A DNA stretch of 15,771 nucleotides from assembly GCA_963629575.1 (NCBI GenBank), contig CAVGIM010000054.1:1-15771 (forward strand), given 5' to 3'. Shown here piece after piece: positions 6,480 to 14,744 of this stretch (the stretch's first letter is position 1; the number at the start of each line of letters is the position of its first letter). The position numbers and the translations under genes were made by a program. This stretch comes from Hallerella sp963629575 (GTDB taxonomy: Bacteria; Fibrobacterota; Fibrobacteria; Fibrobacterales; Fibrobacteraceae). The notes under the pieces were generated by a model that saw only the letters and a program-made list of their open reading frames with translations, was not told the origin of the DNA and did not search any database.

Positions 6480-6806
6480 CTAGCCCCAGATGGCGAGAGT
6501 CCAGAACGAGACGGCGGCAATTCCCCAGAGCACGGAGATCTTTTTCCTGGATGTCGCTAGCGAAAGGGCGGTCGAGTAGGTGAGGTAGAGACTGAAAAAG
6601 TAGCAGAAGACGGTGACTATCTCCGCGGGCAGGAATTTGGGGAGAATGCCACCGCGGACCAGCGCGACGGATATGGCGAAAAGCTGGAAAATGCCCGGAA
6701 AGAGATAGAGCTTCCGCTTTTCTCTTGGAACCTTGGCGAAGCTTGACAAAAAGAGCAGCGCAAGCGAAGAGGCGACAATGACGGCAAGAATGGAAAACAG
6801 AGTCAT
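6480..6806 (-). CDS. Small integral membrane protein, unknown function
   Basis: I do not recognise this 108-residue protein. It shows four hydrophobic segments (about 1-22, 32-52, 58-79 and 90-107) joined by short basic loops such as PREKRK and TSRKK, so it is probably a four-helix inner-membrane protein. The minus-strand start has no Shine-Dalgarno sequence; a TAAAAT box ends 8 nt before the ATG, so the transcript may be leaderless. The gene diverges from the Wza-like gene across a 93-bp gap. Its stop codon directly abuts dispersed repeat copy A. It could be a regulator or accessory of the neighbouring export genes, but nothing in the sequence shows that. Confidence 0.65.
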   Translation of the reverse strand: MTLFSILAVIVASSLALLFLSSFAKVPREKRKLYLFPGIFQLFAISVALVRGGILPKFLPAEIVTVFCYFFSLYLTYSTALSLATSRKKISVLWGIAAVSFWTLAIWG

Positions 6807-6862
6807 AGACCGTTATTTTAGAATTTATCCGTGGGCAGAATGAAAAAGTTTTCCGAATTTCT

Positions 6863-6871
6863 TATATTTTG
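6863..6871 (+). promoter_or_regulatory. -10-type box of the Wza-like gene
   Basis: TATATTTTG fits an FCB-like TAnnTTTG box. It lies inside the longer open frame beginning at GTG 6831 and leaves a leader of about 22 nt before ATG 6900, which supports the shorter start. Confidence 0.5.
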
Positions 6872-6899
6872 CGCACACGTTTTATCGAGGTCTCTCAAG

Positions 6900-8042
6900 A
6901 TGAAATTTTCCCTGCTGGGCTTGATTCTGGCTTTCTACGCGGCAACTCTTTCCGGTTGCTTTCTCGCGCCGGGAATGGCGCTGAACGAATCCGCCGACGA
7001 AGAAGGCGCAATTGACACCTTGGCGGATTTCCAGGGAGCGAAGGTTCACCTGCAGAGCATCAACGCGAGAACTTTGGCGACGATGACAGGAACTGCCGGT
7101 TCGGCGACAGCGACTCTGCCGGAGGAGCTTCTTTCCTTCAAGCCGGAATCCTATCGGCTCGGACCTTTCGACATTGTCCAGGTCGTCATCTGGGAACATC
7201 CCGAACTGACAAGCCCCCTGGGTTCATATCGAAGCGACAACGCGACAGGGCAGCTCGTGAGCGAATCCGGCGTCATGTTCTATCCCTATGTCGGGGAAAT
7301 CAACGTGAGCGGAAAGACGATTGCCGAATTGCGCGCGGAGATTGTCCAGAGCCTTTCGAAAGTCCTGAACAATCCGCAAATCGATGTCCGCCTCCTGCAG
7401 AGCCAGAGGCATAAGGTCTATGTCCAGGGTTCCGTGTCGAAGCCGGGCGTCGTTTCGCTGAGCGATGTCCCCGTGACGCTGCTTGAAGCTATCAACCTTT
7501 GCGGTGGCGCAAACGCCCTGGCGAATCTTTCCCGCGTGGAACTTTCCCGCGACGGCAAATACTACGAGCTGAACCTGCTCGCTCCCTATGCGGCCGGTCT
7601 CGGTCCGGGAGACGTGCTGCTCAAGGACGGAGACGCGATTCGCGTTCCGGCGGCTTCGGAATCCAAGGTCTATCTGATGGGCGAAGTCCGCAACCAGCAG
7701 GCTCTGGAATTCAAGGACGGAAAGCTCTCCCTTTCGGAAGCTCTCGCTTCGGGCGGCGGTCTTCTCGCGGAATCGGCTAAGGCGGAAAACATCTACGTCA
7801 TCCGGGCGGAGTCCGCGGACGCGATCGACATTTTTCACCTGAACGCGCGAAATCCGATGGCGCTTGTCTTTGGCGACAAGTTCGCGCTCCTTCCCGGCGA
7901 TATCGTCTATGTGGATGCGACCGGTCTTGCCCGCTGGAACCGCGTCGCGAGGATGCTCCTTCCGACGGCGCAGCTCATCTATTACGGAACGCAGGCTGTG
8001 CATACGACGCATACGGCGAAGGAAGACATTGCGAACTGGTAG
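6900..8042 (+). CDS. wza: Wza-like outer-membrane polysaccharide export lipoprotein
   Basis: The 380-residue product begins with a lipoprotein signal peptide (hydrophobic run, then LSGC with Cys20), so it should be lipid-anchored at the outer membrane. A Poly_export domain follows (about 84-175; YRLGPFDIVQVVIWEHPEL, and later YPYVGEINVSGKTIAEL and NNPQIDVRL), then two SLBB domains (about 172-250 starting HKVYVQGSV, and 255-340 starting KVYLMGEV). A C-terminal amphipathic stretch (345-367) could form the helical outer-membrane pore of Wza octamers. The product exports capsule or exopolysaccharide. ATG 6900 is chosen over GTG 6831 because it starts exactly at the signal peptide, follows GAGG with 9-nt spacing, and lies downstream of the promoter box. 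No Wzc kinase, polymerase or glycosyltransferase is adjacent. Confidence 0.92.
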   Translation: MKFSLLGLILAFYAATLSGCFLAPGMALNESADEEGAIDTLADFQGAKVHLQSINARTLATMTGTAGSATATLPEELLSFKPESYRLGPFDIVQVVIWEHPELTSPLGSYRSDNATGQLVSESGVMFYPYVGEINVSGKTIAELRAEIVQSLSKVLNNPQIDVRLLQSQRHKVYVQGSVSKPGVVSLSDVPVTLLEAINLCGGANALANLSRVELSRDGKYYELNLLAPYAAGLGPGDVLLKDGDAIRVPAASESKVYLMGEVRNQQALEFKDGKLSLSEALASGGGLLAESAKAENIYVIRAESADAIDIFHLNARNPMALVFGDKFALLPGDIVYVDATGLARWNRVARMLLPTAQLIYYGTQAVHTTHTAKEDIANW

Positions 8043-8090
8043 CGGGTCTTTTCTTTCCTGAAAAAAATTTTTAGTCGCTACTTGTTTTTT
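8039..8090 (+). terminator. Possible terminator after the Wza-like gene
   Basis: GTAGCG (8039-8044, spanning the stop codon) pairs with CGCTAC (8076-8081) around a long A/T-rich loop and is followed by TTGTTTTTTT. The stem is short for the loop, so this is tentative; the T-run also overlaps a possible -35 for the next gene. Confidence 0.3.
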
Positions 8091-8111
8091 TCAACTCGAT
8101 GTGTATATTTT
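8082..8111 (+). promoter_or_regulatory. Possible promoter giving a leaderless mRNA for the 53-aa gene
   Basis: TTGTTT (8082-8087) and TATATTTT (8104-8111) are 16 nt apart. Transcription would begin about 7 nt after TATATT, i.e. at or next to the ATG at 8116. Confidence 0.45.
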
Positions 8112-8115
8112 CGCT

Positions 8116-8277
8116 ATGAGTGCCGAAAACGCCAAACATCCGGAACGTCCTTTCTGGAGTCGCAAGAACCAGAAAGCGTATCGGGTGAACCGAATCCTAA
8201 TCTATGCGACGATGATCCTTGCGCTCGTAGCGGCGGGAATCATCTGGTTCGGCGTGAACGGCGCCCTGGGTAAATAA
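8116..8277 (+). CDS. 53-residue single-pass membrane protein, unknown function
   Basis: This small gene begins at ATG 8116 and ends TAA 8277. The product has a polar, basic N-terminal half (PERPFWSRKNQKAYRVNR) and one transmembrane helix (about 27-46, ILIYATMILALVAAGIIWF), ending in VNGALGK. The positive residues before the helix predict a cytoplasmic N-terminus. A TATATTTT box ends 4 nt before the ATG, and the next gene starts 14 bp downstream, so it heads a unit with the acidic protein and MltD. It may serve as an inner-membrane anchor or regulator for the transglycosylase module; that is a guess from position. I do not recognise the family. Confidence 0.65.
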   Translation: MSAENAKHPERPFWSRKNQKAYRVNRILIYATMILALVAAGIIWFGVNGALGK

Positions 8278-8291
8278 AAGCGAGGTACAAG

Positions 8292-8531
8292 ATGAACGTG
8301 AAGAAGTATCTGGACATGGACGTTTCCGAACCCCTGCAGTGCGGACGCCGTCCCAAGAACGAAAATATCGAACCTTCCGTTCCCCTGTCTAGCGAAGAGG
8401 AGGAAGAAGAGGAACAGGAAGAGGACGAAGAAAACCTGGATGACGAGGTGAACTTCGACAAGCCGACGTTCAACGGTCACCAGAACCAGATCTGGAACGA
8501 CTACGCGGAAGATCTGGACTACGATTCGTGA
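8292..8531 (+). CDS. Highly acidic 79-residue protein, unknown function
   Basis: ATG 8292 follows GAGG (8282-8285) at good spacing. The product has a mostly polar N-terminus, then a nearly uninterrupted Glu/Asp run at residues 35-52, and an acidic aromatic end (WNDYAEDLDYDS). There is no signal peptide or membrane segment, so it should be cytoplasmic and largely disordered. Its stop overlaps the GTG start of mltD by 3 bases within GTGA, implying coupled translation. It might bind basic protein surfaces or cations; no function can be assigned. The open frames on the opposite strand here are Arg/Phe-rich shadows. Confidence 0.65.
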   Translation: MNVKKYLDMDVSEPLQCGRRPKNENIEPSVPLSSEEEEEEEQEEDEENLDDEVNFDKPTFNGHQNQIWNDYAEDLDYDS

Positions 8532-10447
8532 TCCTTTCCCTGAAAAGGGGGATTCTCTTCTTGGCTGCTTCTGCAGCCGCGTCTTTTTTCGTCTCTTGCG
8601 CGGGAAGCGTGCCTGCCTATACACCGGAAGCGGAAGAATCCTTTCTTTCGAGGGCAATGAGCGACTGGGTTTCGCCGGACGCGGAAGGGCGGGAATCCTG
8701 GCAGCAGTACCAGTTCGCCTTGCAGGCGATGGAAGACGAGGACTGGTTGGTCGCGCGGCATCATCTGGATCTCGCGCTGAAAAAGCTTGTCGAGGAAAAC
8801 TACGATTCCGCCTATTCGCCCTTCGCTAGGCCGGAAGATTCCCTGTATCGGCGTGACATGCCGAAAAGAATCATCGCCGCGCTAGACGAGGTCTATCCCG
8901 GAATTCTCGAAATGGGGGAGGACGCTTCGGCGTATGTGCGCTACGAGTTCGAAGATGCCGGGCTGGAAAACCTGGACGAACCGCCGCTCGACAGTGCGGA
9001 ACGCGTGGAAATCGAAAGCTTTCTCGATACGCTCAACCGCGCGGAATTTACGCTTCCGATCGAATTCAACGATCGCGTGATGCAGGAAATCCTGTATTTG
9101 ACGACCCGGGCGCACGACTTTACCGAAGCGTCGCTTTCGCGAAAGACCGCGTTTGACGAGATGATCTATGCGAAAATCGATTCGATGGAAATGCCGCGCG
9201 ATCTGATCTATCTCGCCCTGGTGGAGTCGGGCTACAAGATCAAGGCCTACAGTCGGGCGAAGGCGGCGGGGCTCTGGCAGTTCGTTCCGGCGACGGGCAA
9301 GCGCTACGGGCTTTACCAGGATTTCTGGATGGACATGAGGCGCAATCCGGAACTTTCGACAACGGCTGCGCTTCGCTATCTGCAGCGTCTCAAGAACGAG
9401 TTCGGCGACTGGCTCATGGCGATGGCCGCCTACAATTGCGGGGAAGGCTGCGTGCGCCGCCGGATTCGGGAGCTGAAGGCGGATACGCTCTGGGATTCGA
9501 CCAAGACCGTCACTTACTGGGACCTGCGTCTTCCCAAGGAGACGATGCACTACGTGCCTCGGATTCTCGCCGCGATGACAATCGGGCATTATCCGGAACA
9601 TTACGGGATGACCGTGGAAAAGCGGGAGCGGACGCCTTTCGATACGGTGACCGTCGTGGAATTCATGCCGCTCGACCAGGTGGCGCAAGCGGCGGGTGTC
9701 GATACCAAGACGATACAGGATCTAAACCTGGAACTCAACCGCTGGTGCACGCCGCCGAAGGAAAGCGGATACGTGTTGCGCATTCCGGAAGGTTCCCGGG
9801 ATTCCTTTCTTGTCGCCTACGAAAAGATGGACAAGAAGAGCTTTTCCCGGTGGCAGCATCACAAGGTGCGGACCGGGGACAATCTGGGGAAAATTTCCCG
9901 GATGTACGGCGTTTCCGTAAAGGATATCCAGTCGGCGAACCACTTGAAGAATACCCGGATTCGTCAAGGGCAGACGCTTCTGATTCCGCTGCCGTCAAGC
10001 GCCCATGCGTCTAGCGCAAAAAGGACCGCAGCCGGAAAATCCCAGACGACAAGGAAAGCGGGCGAGCGTTCGGTGCGAAAGTACAAGGTCCGCGCAGGAG
10101 ACAATCTGGGCGCGATCGGACGCAAGTTCGGCGTTTCCGTTACAAGTCTCAAGAAATGGAACGGTCTCGACGATTCGAATATCAAGGCGGGGGATTTTCT
10201 CTACGTGGAGTCGCCGGGTAGCGAAAGTTCGACGAGCGCGTCCAAGAATCCGCCGGTCGCGCGTTCTTCCAGCACGGAAAATCCCGATTCGGAAAGCTTT
10301 GTTTCGCATACGGTCGTTTCCGGAGAATCGCTCTGGGACATCTCCAGAAAGTACGGGGTGTCGATCGAGGATATCGTCAAGTGGAACGGCAAGAATTCGA
10401 CCAAGGTGAAGGCGGGCGAAGTCTTGAAAGTCAAGGCGGCGCACTAG
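8528..10447 (+). CDS. mltD: Membrane-bound lytic murein transglycosylase D with three LysM domains
   Basis: The 639-residue lipoprotein has a signal peptide ending FVSC with Cys24. Residues 25-210 form a family-specific N-terminal region with helical repeats. The SLT lysozyme-like domain follows: Glu233 in LALVESG is the expected catalytic acid, with KAAGLWQFVPATGKRYGL (245-262) and MAAYNCGEG (299-307) as its other signatures. Next comes a degenerate LysM-like region (about 374-420) and three LysM domains that bind peptidoglycan: 445-487 (KVRTGDNLGKIS), 518-560 (KVRAGDNLGAIG) and 593-636 (HTVVSGESLWDIS), separated by Ser/Thr-rich linkers. The enzyme cleaves between MurNAc and GlcNAc, leaving 1,6-anhydro ends. 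The GTG start is set by the overlap with the upstream gene and the signal peptide. Confidence 0.93.
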   Translation: MILSLKRGILFLAASAAASFFVSCAGSVPAYTPEAEESFLSRAMSDWVSPDAEGRESWQQYQFALQAMEDEDWLVARHHLDLALKKLVEENYDSAYSPFARPEDSLYRRDMPKRIIAALDEVYPGILEMGEDASAYVRYEFEDAGLENLDEPPLDSAERVEIESFLDTLNRAEFTLPIEFNDRVMQEILYLTTRAHDFTEASLSRKTAFDEMIYAKIDSMEMPRDLIYLALVESGYKIKAYSRAKAAGLWQFVPATGKRYGLYQDFWMDMRRNPELSTTAALRYLQRLKNEFGDWLMAMAAYNCGEGCVRRRIRELKADTLWDSTKTVTYWDLRLPKETMHYVPRILAAMTIGHYPEHYGMTVEKRERTPFDTVTVVEFMPLDQVAQAAGVDTKTIQDLNLELNRWCTPPKESGYVLRIPEGSRDSFLVAYEKMDKKSFSRWQHHKVRTGDNLGKISRMYGVSVKDIQSANHLKNTRIRQGQTLLIPLPSSAHASSAKRTAAGKSQTTRKAGERSVRKYKVRAGDNLGAIGRKFGVSVTSLKKWNGLDDSNIKAGDFLYVESPGSESSTSASKNPPVARSSSTENPDSESFVSHTVVSGESLWDISRKYGVSIEDIVKWNGKNSTKVKAGEVLKVKAAH

Positions 10448-10509
10448 GATTTTTCTACCTTTTGCCCGATGGCTTCTATGTTCACTTTCAAGAAATGGCA
10501 GAGTAAAGG

Positions 10510-12693
10510 ATGAAGGCGCTTCGCATTGTCGGAATTTGCGCGGCCGTGTTCTGCGTCCTCTTCCTTGCCCTGTGTCTTCTTGCTCCGCGAGTTGCGAAGA
10601 GCTATGTCGAAAACCATTCGAAGGAACTGATCGGCCGGCGCGTCCAGATAGAAAGCGTCTCGATGAACCCGTTCCGCTTTTCCGTTTCCGTCAAGGGCTT
10701 TGCCATTTTCGAAAAGGACGATTCGACAAAGTTCGCCGCTTTCCGGGAATTTTACGTCAATGCCGATCCTCTGCGGCTTTTGACGGGGAACATCTCTCTT
10801 TCGGAAGTGCGTCTGGATTCTCCCTTTGCGCGGATAGAGAAGAACGGGGAGCTTTTCAATTTTTCGGATATTCTCGAACGCTTTGCGTCGGATTCGGCAA
10901 GCGTTCCCGAGGAAATCCCGGATTCTTCGAACACGAACGCTTTTCCGTTCGGGATTTCCGTTCGGCAAATTGCGATTCTTTCGGGCGATATTCTCTATGA
11001 CGACAGCGAGGTGAATTCTCATATCGGCATTCGGGACTTTTCGCTGCGCATTCCCGAGGTGTATTTTTCGAACAGGAAGACATCGCTCGGGGTGAATCTC
11101 GAATTTGCGGATGGCGGAACCTTGCACGTGGAAAGCGACTACGCGATGGAGAGCGGGGATTTTTCTCTGGATGTCGCGCTTTCGGGATTTTCCCTGTCGG
11201 CGATAAAGCCCTACCTGGAAACGGCGCTGGATTTCAAGGAACTTTCGGGAAAAGTCGGCATTCGGCTTTCGCTTTCGGGAAACGCGCATGACGTTCTCTC
11301 TTCCGTTTCGAGGGGAAACGTTTCGCTCGACAGCGTGGTCCTCACGGAAAATTCCGAAAAGACCATGGGCGTAGAAAGGCTGGAAATCCAGCTTGCCGAG
11401 GCGAACCTGAAGGAAAAGCGTTTTGTCGTCGATTCCGTTTCCGTCCGCGGAGCCTTTGCCCACTTTGACCTGTTCAAGAATTCGAACAATATCGAAGCGC
11501 TTCTCGCAAGGAAAAATTCCGAGGCGCACCCTCTGCCGGATTCGGCAACCGCCGCGGTGAATCCTTCGAATTTGGAAGGACCTTCGGAACAGGCGAAGCC
11601 CGATCTGCTGGTCAGGCGGTTTTCCGTTACGGATACGCGCTTTGCCGTGGAGGACCACACGGTTCCCGGAGGCTTTCGCTATGCCGTTTCGGGAATTTCG
11701 CTTGCGGCCTCGAATGTCGCGCTCGACAGGGAAGCGGATGTCGATATCCGGGCCTCCCTTCCGCATGGAGGAACGGTGAAGGCCTTTGCCCGGTTCAACC
11801 CTGCGGACGCGAGTCGCCTGAGCGCGAACGTTGCGGTAAAAAACGTATCGCTGAAGGATTTTTCCGTCTATTCGGAGCACTATACGGGATATCCCATTAC
11901 GGCGGGCGCGTTCGGCTTTGCCTCCGACAACATCGTCCGCGACGGGAAAATCGATAGCCGAAACAATATCGACATCTACAATCTGACCGTCGGAGACAAG
12001 CCTTCCGGGACAAAACCCGAATACACGGTGCCGATGAAGATCGCGCTCTACATTCTCAAGGACAAGGACGGGAAGATTGCGTTTGACGTTCCCGTGAAAG
12101 GCGATCTCCGGGATCCGAAATTTTCGTATGGAAAGATAGTCTGGCAGACGGTGATGAACCTGATGGTGAAAGTGGCGCTTTCCCCGGCGAAGTTCCTCCT
12201 CGGCGGTTCGTCGCCAAGCGACTTTTCTTTTGATGTCTCCGCGGATGACTTTACGAGCGAGCAATACGGAATCGCTTCGGAATGGACGCGCGTACTTTCG
12301 GAAAAGCCGGGCGCGGTCCTTACGATAATCGAAGCGTTCCGTCCCGAAAGGGAACTCGAAGCCTTTGCGCTCGGCATGGAAAAACTCGATTTCTACAGGT
12401 TCAAGACCGGTCGCGCCGAACTCACCCCGGTCGATAGGAAGGCCGCTCTCGAAACGGACGCCTCTCTCGAAGCGTTCAAGACCTTTGCCTCGGCGTGGTC
12501 TCGCCCGTCGGATGCGGAACTGTCCGCTTCGATGGAAGCGCTTTCCGCTCTGCGTCGTGAAAAGCTTCTGAAGGCTCTCTCCGCACAGCCTGGCGTAACG
12601 CCGAAAAACCTGGTCGTCCGGAAGGCGACGGCGAAGGAACAGGCCGATTTCGGGAAAAGGGCTTCTTTTCGCATGATGGTCGAATTCCCGTGA
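10510..12693 (+). CDS. DUF748 / AsmA-like envelope protein
   Basis: The 727-residue protein has one N-terminal transmembrane segment (about 6-26) and then a long, beta-rich periplasmic part. The start of the mature part (GRRVQIESVSMNPFRFSVSVKGF, residues 42-64) and the later block MKIALYILKDKDGKIAFDVPVKGDLRDPKF (about 513-542), followed by LSPAKFLLGG and PGAVLTIIEAFRPERE, are hallmarks of DUF748, part of the AsmA-like group. AsmA-like proteins such as TamB and YhdP form hydrophobic grooves that move phospholipids between membranes or help insert outer-membrane proteins. The gene lies 62 bp after mltD and overlaps the following Omp85-type gene by 4 bp (GTGA). An in-frame TAA just upstream fixes ATG 10510. 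Function here is inferred from family and partner. Confidence 0.85.
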   Translation: MKALRIVGICAAVFCVLFLALCLLAPRVAKSYVENHSKELIGRRVQIESVSMNPFRFSVSVKGFAIFEKDDSTKFAAFREFYVNADPLRLLTGNISLSEVRLDSPFARIEKNGELFNFSDILERFASDSASVPEEIPDSSNTNAFPFGISVRQIAILSGDILYDDSEVNSHIGIRDFSLRIPEVYFSNRKTSLGVNLEFADGGTLHVESDYAMESGDFSLDVALSGFSLSAIKPYLETALDFKELSGKVGIRLSLSGNAHDVLSSVSRGNVSLDSVVLTENSEKTMGVERLEIQLAEANLKEKRFVVDSVSVRGAFAHFDLFKNSNNIEALLARKNSEAHPLPDSATAAVNPSNLEGPSEQAKPDLLVRRFSVTDTRFAVEDHTVPGGFRYAVSGISLAASNVALDREADVDIRASLPHGGTVKAFARFNPADASRLSANVAVKNVSLKDFSVYSEHYTGYPITAGAFGFASDNIVRDGKIDSRNNIDIYNLTVGDKPSGTKPEYTVPMKIALYILKDKDGKIAFDVPVKGDLRDPKFSYGKIVWQTVMNLMVKVALSPAKFLLGGSSPSDFSFDVSADDFTSEQYGIASEWTRVLSEKPGAVLTIIEAFRPERELEAFALGMEKLDFYRFKTGRAELTPVDRKAALETDASLEAFKTFASAWSRPSDAELSASMEALSALRREKLLKALSAQPGVTPKNLVVRKATAKEQADFGKRASFRMMVEFP

Positions 12694-14441
12694 AGTGGAT
12701 GCTCTGGATAGTTCTCGCTTCGATGGCTTTTGCGAAAATGCCCGTCCTGGAGAGTGTACTCTCGCGCCCTTCGGCGGATTCTCTCGTCTATTTTCGGGTG
12801 GATTCGATCGTTGTGGAAAACGGTGACGCGTTTGACGATTCCAAGGCCTATTCGTGGGCGGACAGCCTGGTCTATGCGGCCGGGAACGTCATCCATATCG
12901 AAACGCGAAAATCCGTCGTGGAAAGGCTCGTTCTTTTCGATGTCGGGGATTCGGTTAACTTGTACGAACTCATCGCGAGCGAAAAGAACCTGCGAAACCA
13001 GGCCTACATCGCCGACGCCCACATCACCCGCGAAATTTCGCCGACCGGAAAGAACATTGTCCGGGTGAAGACGAGCGATACGTGGACGCTTACGATTCCG
13101 CTTTCGGTGGAACGCCCGAGCGACGGCCCTCTCTACTACGGAATAGGTATCTGGGAAAACAACTTTCTGGGATTCGGGCAGACGATTGGAATCTACTATT
13201 CGCACGACGAGTTTCGCGACCGGTTCATGGGACTTTACAACAACAGCAACTTTCTCTTTCGGCACAATGCGTTCGAAGCTTCCATTTCGCGGAACACGGA
13301 CGGCTACACGCACTATGCGACAATGTACAGGCCTTATCTTTCGCGGAGCAGAAACGAATGGGCCTACACCGTGGCGGGCTACCTGAACAAGTCGGACGCA
13401 AAGTATTACTGGACGGGGCGACTCCCGACCGCGACGGTGAAGGTTTCGGTCGCGGACAGCGTGAAGGAATCCCTTCCGACGTACAACCGGAAACATGGAA
13501 ACGAGGTTCTTCGGGCAAATCGCATCGTGGAGGATTCGGCGAGCTTCCGGCTGGGGCGTTCCCTTGGCGACGAGGAATTCAAGATCTACCTGGGCTTGAG
13601 CTACGATTACCATCGGCTAGGACGCTCCTATGCGTCGGTTTCGCGAAAGACGTTTCTCTTGAACGGGGAACCGGTCGCCCTGGATTCCGCCGCGGCGCGG
13701 GACTGGATTCCCGAAATGCTCGATTCGCGCTTTGGGGCGAGCGTCACGCTGTCGCGGATTCGCTACGATCGTCTGGTCAATTTCAAGCACGCGAAGTGGA
13801 CGGAAGACGTCGATAAGGGCTATTCCGTGAAAATCGGCATTTCCAAAAACTGGAAGTCGCTCGGGGCGATGGACGATGACTTGCGCCTGGATTATTCCAT
13901 CTACCTGGCTCTCGGTTCTAAAATGCACCATATCGTCTTGAACGCGAAGTCTCATTTCTATTTCGATTCGGATTCTCGCCGCGACATCTACGAATTCGCC
14001 TCGGCGGAATACATCTGGCGTTCGAACGAATGGTTCTCGACGCAGGTTTCGGGCTACGTAGATGCCTTTAAACGGTCCGCCTATGGCAGACAGCTCTCGC
14101 TCGGCGGACTCCAGAACCAGGAGTTTTACGGATTCCCGACCTATCTCTACACGGGGCAGGCGCGCTTTTACGGGCAAATCGAGGAACGCTTCTTTCCCCA
14201 TTTTGAAATCGGGACGGTCGCGCCGGTGTTTGCCGCATTTTTCAAGGCGGGGGAAACCTCTTCCAGGGTTCACCTCTTTGAACCGGACGATCTGACTTAC
14301 ATCGCCGGTATTGGAATTCGCTTCGCGATGACGAAATCCGTATCGGGACTGGTCAATCACCTGGACTTCAGCTGGCCGCTCAACGGACCGCTTGTTTCGC
14401 CGTATCCGCGAATCGCCCTGATCGGGCTTTTTTCCCTTTAA
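12690..14441 (+). CDS. Omp85-type outer-membrane beta-barrel protein with one POTRA-like domain (TamA/BamA-like)
   Basis: The 583-residue product has a signal peptide (MKWMLWIVLASMAFA, cleaved near residue 15). A POTRA-like module follows at about 65-130 (FDVGDSVNLYEL, SEKNLRNQAYIADAHI, IVRVKTSDTWTL). The rest alternates polar and aromatic residues as in a 16-strand barrel (for example IGIYYSHDEFRDRFMGLYNN and YGIGIWENNFLGFGQTIG). Having one POTRA domain makes it short compared with BamA (five) and TamA (three). The barrel ends GLFSL, without a C-terminal Phe. GTG 12690 overlaps the DUF748 stop, so translation is probably coupled, and the two products likely work together across the periplasm. 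Substrate unknown. Confidence 0.82.
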   Translation: MKWMLWIVLASMAFAKMPVLESVLSRPSADSLVYFRVDSIVVENGDAFDDSKAYSWADSLVYAAGNVIHIETRKSVVERLVLFDVGDSVNLYELIASEKNLRNQAYIADAHITREISPTGKNIVRVKTSDTWTLTIPLSVERPSDGPLYYGIGIWENNFLGFGQTIGIYYSHDEFRDRFMGLYNNSNFLFRHNAFEASISRNTDGYTHYATMYRPYLSRSRNEWAYTVAGYLNKSDAKYYWTGRLPTATVKVSVADSVKESLPTYNRKHGNEVLRANRIVEDSASFRLGRSLGDEEFKIYLGLSYDYHRLGRSYASVSRKTFLLNGEPVALDSAAARDWIPEMLDSRFGASVTLSRIRYDRLVNFKHAKWTEDVDKGYSVKIGISKNWKSLGAMDDDLRLDYSIYLALGSKMHHIVLNAKSHFYFDSDSRRDIYEFASAEYIWRSNEWFSTQVSGYVDAFKRSAYGRQLSLGGLQNQEFYGFPTYLYTGQARFYGQIEERFFPHFEIGTVAPVFAAFFKAGETSSRVHLFEPDDLTYIAGIGIRFAMTKSVSGLVNHLDFSWPLNGPLVSPYPRIALIGLFSL

Positions 14442-14455
14442 ATTTTCGAGGAAGT

Positions 14456-14743
14456 ATGCACCGGAAGCGTTATCTTGTCGAAATCGGAGTCGGAATCGTC
14501 GCCATGGTCCTTGGAACGTGGATTAGCGTACTGGTCTTTCGGGAAGGCTTTTTTGTCGGCGCCCTGATGCTCGTGGTGACGGGTGCCCTGAGCGCGCTTC
14601 TCGGGTTCAAGGAATACAGAAACATCCACGGTCCGGCCTGGCAGGAATCGTTTTTCAGGATCTTGCGCCGGACTATGCTGTTCCTAAACGCGATGCTTTC
14701 CGCTATCGTCGCGGGGACGCTCGTTTCGATGCTCGGAGGCTGA
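14456..14743 (+). CDS. Small membrane protein, unknown function
   Basis: The 95-residue protein starts 14 bp after the barrel gene, behind GAGGAA, so it belongs to the same transcription unit. Three hydrophobic segments are visible (about 8-28, 33-50 and 70-92) with a polar loop (KEYRNIHGPAWQESFFRILRR). A conserved family is not recognised. It could assist the DUF748-barrel pair at the inner membrane. Its stop is one base from the stop of the convergent lipoprotein gene, with no terminator between. Confidence 0.65.
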   Translation: MHRKRYLVEIGVGIVAMVLGTWISVLVFREGFFVGALMLVVTGALSALLGFKEYRNIHGPAWQESFFRILRRTMLFLNAMLSAIVAGTLVSMLGG

Positions 14744-14744
14744 G

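Noticed and set aside
6831..6899. Upstream GTG start extension of the Wza-like gene (23 extra residues)
   Set aside because: The extension would bury the lipoprotein signal peptide and contains the promoter-like TATATTTTG.
10444..12264. 606-residue open frame on the minus strand opposite the DUF748 gene
   Set aside because: Arg/Ile-rich shadow with no motifs; the plus-strand frame has a clear family match and operon overlaps.
12393..13613. 406-residue minus-strand open frame across the DUF748/barrel junction
   Set aside because: It spans the overlap of two well-supported genes, and its sequence is a low-complexity shadow.
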